A DNA stretch of 64,000 nt from JAIBJN01 sp963802795. GTDB lineage: Bacteria; Actinomycetota; Thermoleophilia; Gaiellales; Gaiellaceae. The stretch lies in the NCBI GenBank assembly GCA_963802795.1, contig CAWDJV010000007.1, forward strand, positions 124,001-188,000. The letters are read 5' to 3'. The notes under the pieces were generated by a model. That model had not been told where the DNA came from. It saw only the letters and a program-made list of their open reading frames with translations, and made no database searches. Below, piece by piece: positions 25,633 through 37,537 of this stretch. Within the stretch, counting starts at the first letter, position 1. Each line of letters begins with the position of its first letter. The position numbers were made by a program, and so were the translations under genes.

Positions 25633-26848
25633 GCGCCGAAGCCCCGACGACCTCCGTCGGCGACGTCGTCCGCAAGCTGACCGAGCCCCGCACGATCGCG
25701 ATCATCGGCGTCGCCGCCGGGGTCTCGCGTTCTGGTTCGCGCTCCCGCCCTGGACGCTCCGCTCGGCGGGAGGCCCGGCCGCAGCAGGCTTCGTCGCTCT
25801 CGCCTGTGGCATCGGGGCGGTCCCGCGCGGCGAGCGCAAGCTCGGCTGGTGGGCGATCGGCCTCGGGATCGGCGGGACGCTGGGCGCGATCTGGCTCCAG
25901 ACGAAGGATGCCGACACGCTCGACAGCATCCTCACGACGGGCGTGCTGGCGGCGACGCTGCGATTCGCGACGCCGCTCGCCTTCGCCGCGATGGGCGGCA
26001 TCTTCTCCGAGCGTTCCGGCGTCGTGAACATCGGCCTCGAGGGGATGATGCTCATGGGTGCGTTCTTCGCCGTCTGGGGCTCCGTCTGGAGCGGATCGTG
26101 GGTCGTCGGGCTCCTGATGGCGATGCTCTTCGGCGGGCTCCTGGCGCTCGTCCACGCCATCTTCTCCATCCACCTGCGCGCGGATCAGATCGTCAGCGGC
26201 TTCGCGGTCAACTTCCTCGCCCTCGGGCTCACGGGCTTCCTGTACAGCTCGATCTACCCGGGAGGCATCGAGGAGGAGGTCTCGCGCGTTCCGAACGTCC
26301 GGCTCGCGTTCCTCGACGACATCCCGCTCGTCGGCGACTTCCTGGACGGCGTCTTCGGAAACCTGAACCTGCTCGTCTGGATCATGTTCGGGGTGGTCAT
26401 CCTCTCGTACGTCATCCTCTTCAAGACGCCGATCGGCCTGCGCATCCGCTCCGTCGGCGAGCATCCGAGGGCCGCCGACACCGTCGGCATCTCCGTCTAC
26501 GGCGTGCGCTACGCGTCCGTCGTGACGTCAGGCGTCCTCGCCGCGCTCGGGGGCGCGTTTCTCTCGATCGGCTTCGTCGGCACCTTCACGGAGAACATGA
26601 CCAGCGGGCGCGGGTACATCGCGCTCGCCGCCGTCATCTTCGGCAAGTGGCTGCCCGGCTGGGCCTTTGCGGCGACGCTCCTCTTCGGCTTCGGCTTCGC
26701 GATCTCGATCCCGCTCCAGCGCGAGGCCGGGATCTCGGAGAACCTGATCTCCACCGTCCCGTACGTCCTCACGCTCGTCGCGCTCGTCGGCCTCATCGGC
26801 CGGTCGATCCCACCGGCGGCGGCCGGCCGCCCCTACGTCAAGGGGTAG
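25629..26848 (+). CDS. Nucleoside ABC transporter permease 2 (frameshifted as read)
   Basis: Starts at ATG 25629, overlapping the stop of permease 1 by 4 bases, with MSAEAPTTSVGDVVRKLTEPRT. Near 25722 the frame moves by -1 (one base missing), and the rest (LAFWFALPPWTLRS..., then FATPLAFAAMGGIFSERSGVVNIGLEGMMLMGAF) continues to 26848. ERSGVVNIGLEGMM is the hallmark of YufQ/NupQ-type permeases. A start at 25943 inside the second frame would remove the first helices. It is the last gene of the importer operon. Confidence 0.85.
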
Positions 26849-26860
26849 GCTCCCCGCCCG

Positions 26861-27184
26861 ATGGGGAAGAAGGCCGTCGGGGCGCTCGTCGCAGCGCTGC
26901 TCGCGCTCGCCGCGCTGGGCGGCGCCGTGGTGGCGGCCCGGCACTTCGGCGAGGTCCGCGTCCGCGATGCGGTGGTCGCCGTCCCGGTCGCCCTCGTGCT
27001 CGCCTTCGTGTCCGTGATCCTGTCGCGCCGAGCGCGCACCGAGCACCAGCGCACGCTCGGCAGGAGCGGCAACCGCGGCTTCCTCGCGCTCGTGCGCTTC
27101 CTCGGAGTCGTGGCCCTCCTGCTCGCGCTCACGGCCGCGCTCGGGCTGGCGGTGTTCGCGGTGCTCGTGCTCGTCCTCGAGTAG
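26861..27184 (+). CDS. Small membrane protein of unknown function
   Basis: 107 residues with three likely membrane helices: AVGALVAALLALAALGGAVVAA near the N-terminus, AVVAVPVALVLAFVSVIL in the middle, and a long C-terminal helix. A basic loop (SRRARTEHQRTLGRSGNRG) separates the second and third. I recognise no family. It begins 13 bases after permease 2, which could place it in the same transcript, and precedes the RodZ-like gene. Codon use is normal for the window. Confidence 0.6.
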   Translation: MGKKAVGALVAALLALAALGGAVVAARHFGEVRVRDAVVAVPVALVLAFVSVILSRRARTEHQRTLGRSGNRGFLALVRFLGVVALLLALTAALGLAVFAVLVLVLE

Positions 27185-27192
27185 GCCGTCGC

Positions 27193-27198
27193 TACAAT
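27193..27198 (+). promoter_or_regulatory. -10 element of the RodZ-like gene
   Basis: TACAAT ends 6 bases before the GTG at 27205, identical in sequence to the dapA -10 element. It supports GTG 27205 as a leaderless start. Confidence 0.5.
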
Positions 27199-27204
27199 CG
27201 GCTC

Positions 27205-27960
27205 GTGTTCGAGATCGGCAACAGCCTGCGAGAGGCTCGGGTGCGCCAGGGTCTCGACTTCCCCGGATCGAGACGGAGACGAAGATCCGCGGCAAGTATC
27301 TGAGAGCGCTCGAGGACGAGGAGTTCGACGTGCTCCCGGGCGAGACGTACGTCAAGGGGTTCCTGCGGACGTACGCCGACTATCTGGGCCTCGACGGCCA
27401 GCTCTACATCGGACGAGTACAACTCCCGCTTCACCCAGTCGGAAGAGCCCGCCACGGTCCGCTCCGCAGCGCCCAAGCGGCGCTCGAAACCCATCGAGTC
27501 GAACGTTATCGTCGTGGCGCTGGCCGGCATCGTCGCGGTGACGGTGCTCGTCGTCGTCGGCCTGGCCGGGATCGGATCGGGCCAGGACGACGACCCGCCG
27601 CTCCCACCCACGACGACCCAGGAGACGACCACGAACGAGACACGGACCGACACCACGTCCGCCGACGACGGCACGGACAGGCAGTCCCGTCCGCGGAACG
27701 CGCGGCTGGTCCTCACGGCGGCTCGCGGCAACTGCTGGATGCAGGTGCGGGCCGGCGGCGTGAACGGCCGCCTCGTCTGGGAGGGGACGGTCGAGGAGGG
27801 CCAGTCCCAGCGCTTCGTCAAGCACCGCCGCCTGTGGGTCGAGCTCGGGGCCCCGGCGAACCTGAACGCGAAGCTGAACGGAAGGCGGATCGCGAACTTC
27901 CCGAGGCAGCCCGCCATCGTGGTCGTCACCGCCAAGGGCGTCCGCAACGTCTCCTCGTAG
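27205..27960 (+). CDS. RodZ-like HTH membrane protein (two frameshifts as read)
   Basis: An N-terminal Cro/CI-type helix-turn-helix (EIGNSLREARVRQGLDF, then IETETKIRGKYLRALEDEEFDVLPGETYVKGFLRTYADYLGLD), a linker, one membrane helix (VIVVALAGIVAVTVLVVVGLAGI) and an extracellular DUF4115 domain (GNCWMQVRAGG to VVVTAKGV) give the RodZ architecture, which links MreB to the wall machinery. The frame shifts by -1 near 27262 and back by +1 near 27411, so 150 bases are read out of frame. The compensating pair suggests sequence errors. cinA follows with no gap. Confidence 0.8.
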
Positions 27961-29250
27961 GTGACGGCGCCGAAGCCGCGCGCGATCGTCGTCCTCACGG
28001 GCAGCGAGCTCGTGCGCGGCGACAGGGCGGACGAGAACGGGGTGTTCCTCGCCCGCGAGCTGTCGAGGCTCGGCCTCGCGCCTGCGCGCATCCTGCTCGT
28101 CGGGGACGACCCGGCCGAGCTCGAGGACGCTGTGCGCGAGGCTTTCGAAGCGGATCTCTGCATCCTCTCGGGCGGCCTCGGGCCCACTCACGACGACCGG
28201 ACCGTCGAGACCATGGCGCGTGCAGCCGGGGTCGAGCTCGAGGTCGACGAGACGCTCGAGCGCGAGATCGAGGCCGTCTCGCGACTCGTCGCGCAGCGGG
28301 TCCGGCGCCCGTACGCCGAGTTTTCGGCAGGCGTACGCAAGCAGGCGTCGGTTCCCGCGGGCGGTCTCGCCCTCGGGCTCGCCGGAACGGCCCCGGCCGT
28401 CCTCCTCGAGCGCGACGGGCAGCTCGCGGTAGCCCTCCCGGGGCCGCCCAACGAGCTTCGGCGCCTCTGGCCGCGCGTGCTCGAGTCGGCCGCGATGAGC
28501 CGCCTCCTTTCGAGGGTGGATCGACCCTCGCACCGTCTCCTGCGCCTCTTCGGGCCGGGCGAGTCATCCGTCGCGAGCGTGCTCGAAGAGGCCGGAGGCG
28601 AGCAGGACGGGCTCGAGGTCACCGTCTGCGCGCACGACCTCGAGATCCGGGTCGACGTCTTCGCGCCCCCTGAGGCCGAAGCCCAGGCGGACCGGCTCGC
28701 CGCCCTCCTCGCCGAACGATTCGAGTCGGAGCTCTTCGCCGAGGACGAGCGGACGGTCGCCGAGCTCGTCCTCGACCGCTGCCGGGCGCTCGGCCTCACG
28801 CTCGCCACGGCCGAGTCCTGCACGGGCGGGCTGGTCGGCGCGCGGCTCACGGACGTCCCAGGCTCGAGCGACGTCTACCTCGGTGGCGTCGTCGCGTACT
28901 CCGACGAGGTCAAGCGGGGCGCGCTCGGAGTCCCCGACGAGGTGCTCTCGACGCACGGCTCCGTCTCGGCCGAGGCGGCCGGCGCGATGGCAGAGGGCGC
29001 ACGCTCCCGGCTCGGCACGGACGTCGCCGTCGCCGTCACGGGTGTTGCGGGTCCGGGCGGCGGAACGCCGGACAAGCCGGTGGGCCTCGTCTACTTCCAC
29101 GCCGCGGGGCCTCGGGGTGAGTGGACGTCCTCGGCGCGGCTGACCGGAGACCGCGAGGCCGTGCGTGCGCGCGCAACAGCGCTCGCCCTGCACGGCTTGC
29201 GGATGCTTCTGACACGTCCCGGCACAGACGCGCGCGACTCGTCGCGGTAG
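27961..29250 (+). CDS. cinA: CinA: competence/damage protein, NMN deamidase
   Basis: Encodes 429 residues starting at GTG directly after the preceding stop. The N-terminal MoaB/MogA-like domain (VVLTGSELVRGDRADEN, LSGGLGPTHDDRT) is followed by the C-terminal PncC domain with AESCTGGLVGARLTDVPGSS and VTGVAGPGGGTPDKPVG. The PncC part hydrolyses nicotinamide mononucleotide to nicotinate mononucleotide. The cinA-thpR-recA order is a known arrangement in many bacteria and links pyridine nucleotide recycling with DNA repair genes. Confidence 0.94.
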   Translation: MTAPKPRAIVVLTGSELVRGDRADENGVFLARELSRLGLAPARILLVGDDPAELEDAVREAFEADLCILSGGLGPTHDDRTVETMARAAGVELEVDETLEREIEAVSRLVAQRVRRPYAEFSAGVRKQASVPAGGLALGLAGTAPAVLLERDGQLAVALPGPPNELRRLWPRVLESAAMSRLLSRVDRPSHRLLRLFGPGESSVASVLEEAGGEQDGLEVTVCAHDLEIRVDVFAPPEAEAQADRLAALLAERFESELFAEDERTVAELVLDRCRALGLTLATAESCTGGLVGARLTDVPGSSDVYLGGVVAYSDEVKRGALGVPDEVLSTHGSVSAEAAGAMAEGARSRLGTDVAVAVTGVAGPGGGTPDKPVGLVYFHAAGPRGEWTSSARLTGDREAVRARATALALHGLRMLLTRPGTDARDSSR

Positions 29251-29251
29251 C

Positions 29252-29806
29252 GTGGAGCGCGATGAACGCATCCGCCTCTTCGTCGCCCTGCCGCTGCCCG
29301 CCGATACGGTCGAGCGCCTGGCCGCGTGGCAGCACCGCGAGCTCGCCGATGCCGGCGGCGCACGCCTCGTGCCCCCCGAGAGCCTCCACGTCACGCTCGC
29401 ATTCCTCGGCTGGACGCTCGTCTCCGAAGTCGCCCCGACTCTCGACGCACTGCGAGCTGCGGCCCGGGAGGGTCGGCCTCCGCTGCTCGCGGCCACCCGC
29501 TACCGGGAGACGAGAAGCGTGGGCATGGTCGTGCTCGACGACGAGGATGGGCATGCCGCCCGCCTCGCCGCCGACGTGGGGGAGAGGCTCGAGCGGATCG
29601 GCGTCTACGAGCGCGAGCGGCGGGCGTGGCTCGCGCACGTGACCGTGCTCCGCTTCCGCCGGGCACCGCGACTGACACCCTCCCCGCCGGACCTGGGCCG
29701 GGTCAGTCCGTCCGAGGTCGCTCTCTATCATTCGGTGCTGCGACCGAGCGGGGCGCAGTACGAAATCCTCGAATCCGTAGCTTTCGGGAGGTTGATGACG
29801 CCGTGA
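29252..29806 (+). CDS. thpR: RNA 2',3'-cyclic phosphodiesterase
   Basis: Encodes 184 residues of the 2H phosphoesterase family. The two catalytic HxT motifs are LHVTLAFLG and AHVTVLRF, in a duplicated fold, with RLFVALPLPADT at the N-terminus. It opens 2',3'-cyclic phosphates on RNA; older names are LigT or 2'-5' RNA ligase. GTG at 29252 begins two bases after the cinA stop, and the 3' end overlaps recA by 4 bases, so it is within a cinA-thpR-recA-recX operon. Confidence 0.92.
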   Translation: MERDERIRLFVALPLPADTVERLAAWQHRELADAGGARLVPPESLHVTLAFLGWTLVSEVAPTLDALRAAAREGRPPLLAATRYRETRSVGMVVLDDEDGHAARLAADVGERLERIGVYERERRAWLAHVTVLRFRRAPRLTPSPPDLGRVSPSEVALYHSVLRPSGAQYEILESVAFGRLMTP

Positions 29807-30894
29807 CCGACTCCAACCGCGAGCAGGCCCTCGACGCCGCGCTGGGCCAGATCGAGCGCGCCTACGGCAAGGGCTCGGTCATGAAGATGAGCGACCAGGC
29901 GCAGGTCGCCATCCCCTCGATCTCCACGGGCTCGCTCTCGCTCGACCTCGCGCTCGGGATCGGCGGCCTGCCCCGCGGGCGGGTCGTCGAGATCTTCGGC
30001 CCCGAGTCCTCCGGGAAGACGACGCTCGTCTACCACGTCATGGCCGAGGCGCAGCGGCGTGGGGGGATCTGCGCGTTCATCGACGCCGAGCACGCCATGG
30101 ACCCTGCCTACGCCCGCCGGATCGGCGTCTCCATCGACGACCTCCTGGTCTCGCAGCCCGACAACGGGGAGCAGGCGCTCGAGATCGCCGAGCTCCTGAT
30201 CCGCAGCGGCGCGCTGGACGTCGTCGCCGTCGACTCCGTCGCCGCTCTCACCCCCAGGGCCGAGATCGAGGGAGAGATGGGGGACAGCCACGTGGGCCTT
30301 CAGGCGCGCCTCATGAGCCAGGCGCTCCGGAAGCTCGCGGGAACGCTCAACCGGACGGGGACGGTTGCGCTCTTCACGAACCAGCTCCGCGAGAAGATCG
30401 GCGTCATGTTCGGCAACCCGGAGACGACGCCGGGCGGCCGGGCTCTCAAGTTCTACTCGTCCGTGCGCCTCGACATCAGGCGGATCGAGACGCTCAAGGA
30501 GGGCGTCGAGGCGATCGGGAACCGGGTTCGCGTCAAGGTCGTCAAGAACAAGGTGGCGCCGCCCTTCAAGCAGGCGGAGTTCGACATCATCTACGGCGAC
30601 GGCATCTCCTGGGACGGCACCGTCCTCGAGGTGGGGCTCGAGCGCAAGGTCGTCCAGAAGTCCGGCTCGTACTTCAGCTTCGGCGACGAGCGCCTCGGAC
30701 AGGGCCGCCAGAACGCGACGGCCTTCCTCCGGGAGCATCCGGACGTCACCGAGCAGATTCTCCGTGCGGTGCAGGCGCAGCTCGGCCCCGACACAGTCGT
30801 CTCCTCGCGGCTCCTTCCCGTGAGCGACGCCGGCAAGGACACCGCTGCGCCAAAGGAAGCCGAGCCTGAGAAGGCCGCTTCCTCGGCGGCCTAG
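29803..30894 (+). CDS. recA: Recombinase RecA
   Basis: Encodes 363 residues. Walker A is FGPESSGKTT, Walker B is VVAVDSVAAL, and loop L2 includes NQLREKIGVMFGNPETTPGG; the N-terminal polymerisation segment and the acidic/alanine-rich C-tail are present. GTG overlaps the thpR stop (GTGA). I see no credible LexA box immediately upstream, as expected for an internal operon position. recX follows 6 bases downstream. Confidence 0.98.
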   Translation: MTDSNREQALDAALGQIERAYGKGSVMKMSDQAQVAIPSISTGSLSLDLALGIGGLPRGRVVEIFGPESSGKTTLVYHVMAEAQRRGGICAFIDAEHAMDPAYARRIGVSIDDLLVSQPDNGEQALEIAELLIRSGALDVVAVDSVAALTPRAEIEGEMGDSHVGLQARLMSQALRKLAGTLNRTGTVALFTNQLREKIGVMFGNPETTPGGRALKFYSSVRLDIRRIETLKEGVEAIGNRVRVKVVKNKVAPPFKQAEFDIIYGDGISWDGTVLEVGLERKVVQKSGSYFSFGDERLGQGRQNATAFLREHPDVTEQILRAVQAQLGPDTVVSSRLLPVSDAGKDTAAPKEAEPEKAASSAA

Positions 30895-30900
30895 ATCCCC

Positions 30901-31504
30901 GTGCGTGAGGCTGCCCGGCCGCCGACGCTGACGGGCGTCCGCCGGCGCGGGACCGGCCGGGTGGGGCTCGAGGTCGACGGACGCCCCTGGCGCGTCGTGC
31001 CGGACGAGGTCGTCGTTCGGTGCGGGCTCGCGGCCGGCGTCGAGCTCGACCGCCCGCTCCTGCGCCGCCTGTCCCGCGAGCTCCGGCGTTCCGAGGCCCT
31101 GGACGCGGCAGTCCGGACCGTTGCGCGCCGAGACGTGGCCCGGGAGCGGCTTCGGCAGCGGCTTGGAGGCACGCGGCGTCCGGCCGGCGTCCGCGAACGC
31201 GGCGATCTCCGCGCTCGAGTCCGCCGGCGTCGTCGACGACGCGCGGCTCGCCGCAGCGCGGGCCCGCTCACTGGCCGAGCGAGGCTGGGGGGACGCCGCC
31301 ATCGTCTTCCGCCTCGAGCGGGAGGGGATCCCCGGCACGGTCGTCGGCGCCGCCGTGTCCGGCCTCGAGCCCGAGACTGCCCGGGCAACTGCGCTGGCGG
31401 CGCGTGCGCGCGAGCCGCGCCAGGCTTGGCGCTTCCTCGCGCGGAGAGGTTTCGCGCCCGAAACGATCGAAGAGGCCGTCGGCGCGCTGGACGAGGAACG
31501 CTGA
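30901..31504 (+). CDS. recX: Regulatory protein RecX (frameshifted as read)
   Basis: The N-terminal part from GTG 30901 (PTLTGVRRRGTGRVGLEVDG) matches the RecX entry strand and continues through ARRDVARERLRQRL. Near 31163-31165 the frame moves by +1, consistent with an extra T in CGGCTTGGAG. The remainder (EARGVRPASANAAISALESAGVVDDARLAAARARSLAERGWG to FLARRGFAPETIEEAV) holds the typical tandem three-helix RecX repeats. RecX binds RecA filaments and inhibits them. Position after recA supports the assignment. Confidence 0.85.
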
Positions 31505-31517
31505 CGCCGGGTAGCAT

Positions 31518-31736
31518 AGGTCTTCTCACGAGCAAGAAATTTGCCTGCATACGGAACGGCTTTCGCCGAATCGGAAACCACTGTCGACACTGTGAGCATC
31601 ACCGGACAAACGGCACGCAGAACCAGCGTGGGAGGGAACCCTCGGGCGGAGCCCTAGTCCGCTGACGGGGCGCGCCTGCGCGCCGCCGATTCACCGAAGC
31701 GCCGTTCCTACGGGCTCGACTACGTAGGAGCGAGCA
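31518..31736 (+). promoter_or_regulatory. Long 5' leader of the RNase Y gene
   Basis: TAGCAT at 31512-31517 is a plausible -10 element and would give a leader of about 210 bases. The leader is less GC-rich in its first third, contains the palindrome TGTCGACA near 31583, and has a 7-bp stem GGCGCGC/GCGCGCC at 31669-31684. A 21-codon frame, GTG at 31591 to TAG, also fits inside but has no evident ribosome-binding site. I recognise no known riboswitch class. Confidence 0.35.
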
Positions 31737-33276
31737 ATGGGACTTTCGATCGGCCTCCTGATTCTCGGGATCGTCTTGGGGCTGCTCCTGGGCGTCTTCG
31801 CCGGGGCGCGCCTGCTCGTCTCCCGGCGGGCCGCGGCATCCGAGGTCGAACGCGAGCGCCTCGGGGCGGACGCAGAGCGGTCGGCCGAGGCGATCCGGCG
31901 AGAGGCGCAGGTCGAGGCGCGCGAACAGGCGCTCCGCCTGCGCGCCGAGGTCGAGCAGGAGCTCGAAGACCGGCGGGCCGAGGTGGTCAAGAGCCAGGAG
32001 CGCGCGGCTGTGAAGGAGGATCGAGGCTGGACGCAGGCTCGTGGAGCTGGAACGGCGCGAGCAGGGCGTCCTCGACCGCGAGACGCACCTTCGCCAGCTT
32101 CAGGACGAGATGAAAACGGCGAAGGACGAGCAGCTGCGCGAGCTCGAGCGCATTTCTGGGCTCACCGCCGAGGAGGCGAAACGGAGCGTGCTCGAGCGGT
32201 CCGAGGAGCTCGTTCGCCACGACCTCGCGCGCATGGTTCGGCAACTCGAGGAAGAAGCGCGGAGCGACGCCAAGCGTCGCGCGCGGAATCTCGTCGCCGA
32301 CGCCCTCCAACGGGTCGCAGCCAGCCACGCCGCCGAGACGACGGTCTCCCTCGTCGAGCTTCCGTCGGACGACATGAAAGGCCGCATCATCGGCCGCGAG
32401 GGCCGAAACATCCGCGCCCTCGAGAACCTGACCGGCGTCGACTTCATCATCGACGACACGCCCCAGGCGGTCGTGCTCTCCTCGTTCGACGGCGTCCGGC
32501 GCGAGGTCGCCAAGCTCACGCTGGCGAAGCTGGTCGAAGACGGCCGCATCCACCCGTCTCGGATCGAGGAGATGTACTACCGCTCGAAGGCCGAGATCGA
32601 AGACCACATCCGCCAGGCCGGCGAGCAGGCCGTCTTCGAGGCCAACTGCGGGAAGATGCACGAGGAGCTCGTCAAGATCCTCGGCCGGCTGCGCTACCGG
32701 ACGAGCTACGGCCAGAACATCCTCAAGCACTCGCTCGAGTGCTCGCACCTTGCGGGCCTGATGGCCGCGGAGCTGGGCGCGAGCGTGAAGACCGCCAAGC
32801 GCGCCGCGCTCCTGCACGACATCGGGAAGGCGATGACCCACGAGGTCGAGGGCTCCCATGCGATCATCTCCGCGCAGCTGGCGAAGCGCTACGGCGAGAC
32901 CCAGCACGTCGTCCACGCGATCGAGGCGCACCACTACGAGGTTCAGCCGCAGACCGTGGAAGCCGTGCTCGTGATCGCGGCGGACGCGATCTCGGCCTCA
33001 CGGCCGGGCGCCCGCGGTGAGAGCCTCGAGCACTACATCAAGAGGCTGGAGAGCCTCGAGAAGATCGCCGCGGAGAAGAAGGGCGTCGAGCGCGTCTACG
33101 CGCTCCAGGCCGGACGAGAGATCCGTGTCATGGTCAAGCCGACCGAGATCGACGACGACACCGCCGTCCTCCTGTCCCACGAGATCGCCCGCGAGATCGA
33201 GGAGCACCTCGAGTATCCGGGGCAGATCAAGGTGACCGTGATCCGCGAGAGCCGCGCCGTCGAGTTCGCGAAGTAG
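31737..33276 (+). CDS. rny: Ribonuclease Y (frameshifted as read)
   Basis: An N-terminal membrane helix (LSIGLLILGIVLGLLLGVFAG) and a long coiled coil are followed by a KH domain (DDMKGRIIGREGRNIRALE) and an HD domain (AALLHDIGKAMTHEVEGSHA). This is the RNase Y architecture for endonucleolytic mRNA decay at the membrane. The frame moves by +1 near 32018-32020 within the coiled coil, at AAGGAGGATC; upstream it begins at ATG 31737 with GGAG nearby. The conserved residues on both sides support one intact protein with a sequence error. Confidence 0.9.
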
Positions 33277-33306
33277 CGCGCCGCCGCCGGCCACGGCGGC
33301 GGCGCG
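33277..33306. terminator. Bidirectional terminator between rny and the nuclease gene
   Basis: A perfect 13-bp stem (33277-33289 with 33294-33306) with a GCCA loop begins immediately after the rny stop and lies 10 bases from the end of the convergent nuclease gene. It is the strongest simple terminator candidate in the window. Confidence 0.7.
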
Positions 33307-33315
33307 CTCCGGTTC

Positions 33316-35982
<2,667 letters not shown>

Positions 35983-36015
35983 CGGTGAACCCCCAGGGTC
36001 GATACGGATCGGCCG

Positions 36016-36044
36016 ATCGTAAACCTCCGTTCTCACAGGGACAA
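36016..36044 (-). promoter_or_regulatory. Promoter of the secreted nuclease gene
   Basis: On the minus strand TTGTCC, a 17-base spacer and TACGAT are followed by about 30 bases of leader with a Shine-Dalgarno-like GGGGG before the ATG. It is one of the few promoters in the window with both a -35 element and a conventional leader. Confidence 0.6.
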
Positions 36045-36062
36045 GGCCGTTTACGACCCCGC

Positions 36063-36068
36063 TACAGT
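36063..36068 (+). promoter_or_regulatory. -10 element of miaB
   Basis: TACAGT ends 8 bases before the GTG of miaB, consistent with a leaderless transcript. No -35 element was recognised. Confidence 0.5.
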
Positions 36069-36076
36069 GTCCGCCG

Positions 36077-37399
36077 GTGAAGCGCTACCACGTAACGACA
36101 TTCGGCTGCCAGATGAACGCCCACGACTCGGAGCGAATCAAGGGCATGCTCGAGTCCCTCGGGCTGGGCGAGGCGCTCTCCCAGGACCAGGCGGACGTGA
36201 TCGTCTTCAACACGTGCACCGTCCGCGAGAAGCCCGACCAGCGCTTCGCCGCCCACCTCGCCCAGGCCGCAGCGCTCAAGAGAGCCGACCCGGAGCGGGT
36301 GATCGCGGTCGGGGGCTGCTACGCCGAGGCACAGCGGGAACGCCTCTTCGAGCTCTATCCCTATGTCGACGTCGCGTTCGGGCCGGGCTCGATCCCGCAT
36401 CTGGCGGAGTGGATCGGCGCGGGAGGGATGGGAGTGGAACGCGGACGCTTCGCGGAGTGGCGCCATTTCGCGGGCGACCTCCCGGCGCGGCGCGAGCGCG
36501 CGTTCCAGGCCTGGGTGCAGATCTCGATGGGGTGCAACTCGGTCTGTTCCTACTGCATCGTCCCCGCGGTCCGCGGCCGCGAGCAGAGCAGGAGGCCCGG
36601 GGAGATCCTGGGGGAGGTGTCCCGGCTTGCCTCGGAAGGCGTCCGCGAGGTGACGCTGCTCGGCCAGAACGTCAACTCGTGGGGGCGGGACCTCGCGCCG
36701 GAGATCCGGACGGAGTTCGGTGAGCTGCTCCGCGCCGTCGGCGACGTGGCCGGAATCGAGCGAATCCGCTTCACGAGCCCACACCCCAAGGACTTCCGGG
36801 AGCCGGTCATCCGCGCGATGGCCGAGTGCGCGGCCGTCTGCGAGCACACGCACCTGCCGCTTCAGTCCGGCTCGACTCGGATCCTCAAGCGGATGCGCCG
36901 GACCTACGGCCGCGAGCGCTACGTGGCGCTCGTCGAGCGGATGCGGGACGCGATTCCCGACCTCGCCCTCACGACCGATCTGATCGTCGGCTTCCCGGGC
37001 GAGACGGAGGAGGATTTCGCCGAGACGCTCGAGGTCGTCGAGGAGGTGCGCTACGACGGAGCGTTCACGTTCGTCTTCAGCCCGCGGCACGGCACGGAGG
37101 CTGCAGACATGCCCGAGCAAGTTTCCGAGGAGATCAAGGGAGAGCGGATCGAGCGGCTCATCGCGACCGTCCAGCGAATCGCCCACGAGCGCAACCAGGG
37201 GCGCGTCGGGCGCGTCGAGGAGGTGCTCGTCGAGGGCCCGAGCCGTACGGATGCCGCGCTCCTCCGCGGACGCACGCGCCGCAACACGACCGTGAACTTC
37301 CGCGGCCGCGGGGCGCCCGGCGACCTCTTGAACGTGCGCATCGAGGCGGCGACGTCGACCACGCTGAGCGGCACCGAGGCGGCCCTCGCCGCCGCTTAG
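36077..37399 (+). CDS. miaB: tRNA-2-methylthio-N6-dimethylallyladenosine synthase
   Basis: Encodes 440 residues. The N-terminal UPF0004 domain supplies three cluster cysteines (TFGCQMN, FNTCTVRE, VGGCYAE). The radical-SAM domain has the MGCNSVCSYCIVP motif, and a C-terminal TRAM domain ends the protein. It adds a methylthio group to i6A37 of tRNA. miaA, which makes the i6A substrate, follows after an intergenic repeat, the standard recA-region order in Actinobacteria. Confidence 0.95.
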   Translation: MKRYHVTTFGCQMNAHDSERIKGMLESLGLGEALSQDQADVIVFNTCTVREKPDQRFAAHLAQAAALKRADPERVIAVGGCYAEAQRERLFELYPYVDVAFGPGSIPHLAEWIGAGGMGVERGRFAEWRHFAGDLPARRERAFQAWVQISMGCNSVCSYCIVPAVRGREQSRRPGEILGEVSRLASEGVREVTLLGQNVNSWGRDLAPEIRTEFGELLRAVGDVAGIERIRFTSPHPKDFREPVIRAMAECAAVCEHTHLPLQSGSTRILKRMRRTYGRERYVALVERMRDAIPDLALTTDLIVGFPGETEEDFAETLEVVEEVRYDGAFTFVFSPRHGTEAADMPEQVSEEIKGERIERLIATVQRIAHERNQGRVGRVEEVLVEGPSRTDAALLRGRTRRNTTVNFRGRGAPGDLLNVRIEAATSTTLSGTEAALAAA

Positions 37400-37414
37400 A
37401 CCTCTTTCGTCACA

Positions 37415-37491
37415 ATCCGTGTCCCACGCGTGCGCTTTTCGACGTTAGGCTCGAAGCGGGTGGTGGTCCGGGGTGGCCCCAAGGACTGCAG
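37415..37491 (+). repeat. Intergenic repeat element, copy A (before miaA)
   Basis: A noncoding block beginning ATCCGTG, containing the core GTTAGGCTCGAA and then GCGGGTGGTGG, recurs at 42574-42651 with about 80% identity over some 70 bases, including single-base indels that rule out a shared reading frame. The core carries TAGGCT, a possible -10 element. It is followed by a small hairpin, GTCC-GGGG-TGG-CCCC-AA-GGAC. Here it could start the miaA transcript with a leader of about 80 bases. Confidence 0.6.
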
Positions 37492-37537
37492 TGCGTAGGA
37501 GGCAAACGGCAGCCTGCTGCATGCTCCGCGTGGTGCC

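Noticed and set aside
31591..31656. A 21-codon leader peptide gene before rny
   Set aside because: No ribosome-binding site, no promoter at the right spacing and no recognised peptide, so it is only mentioned within the leader entry.
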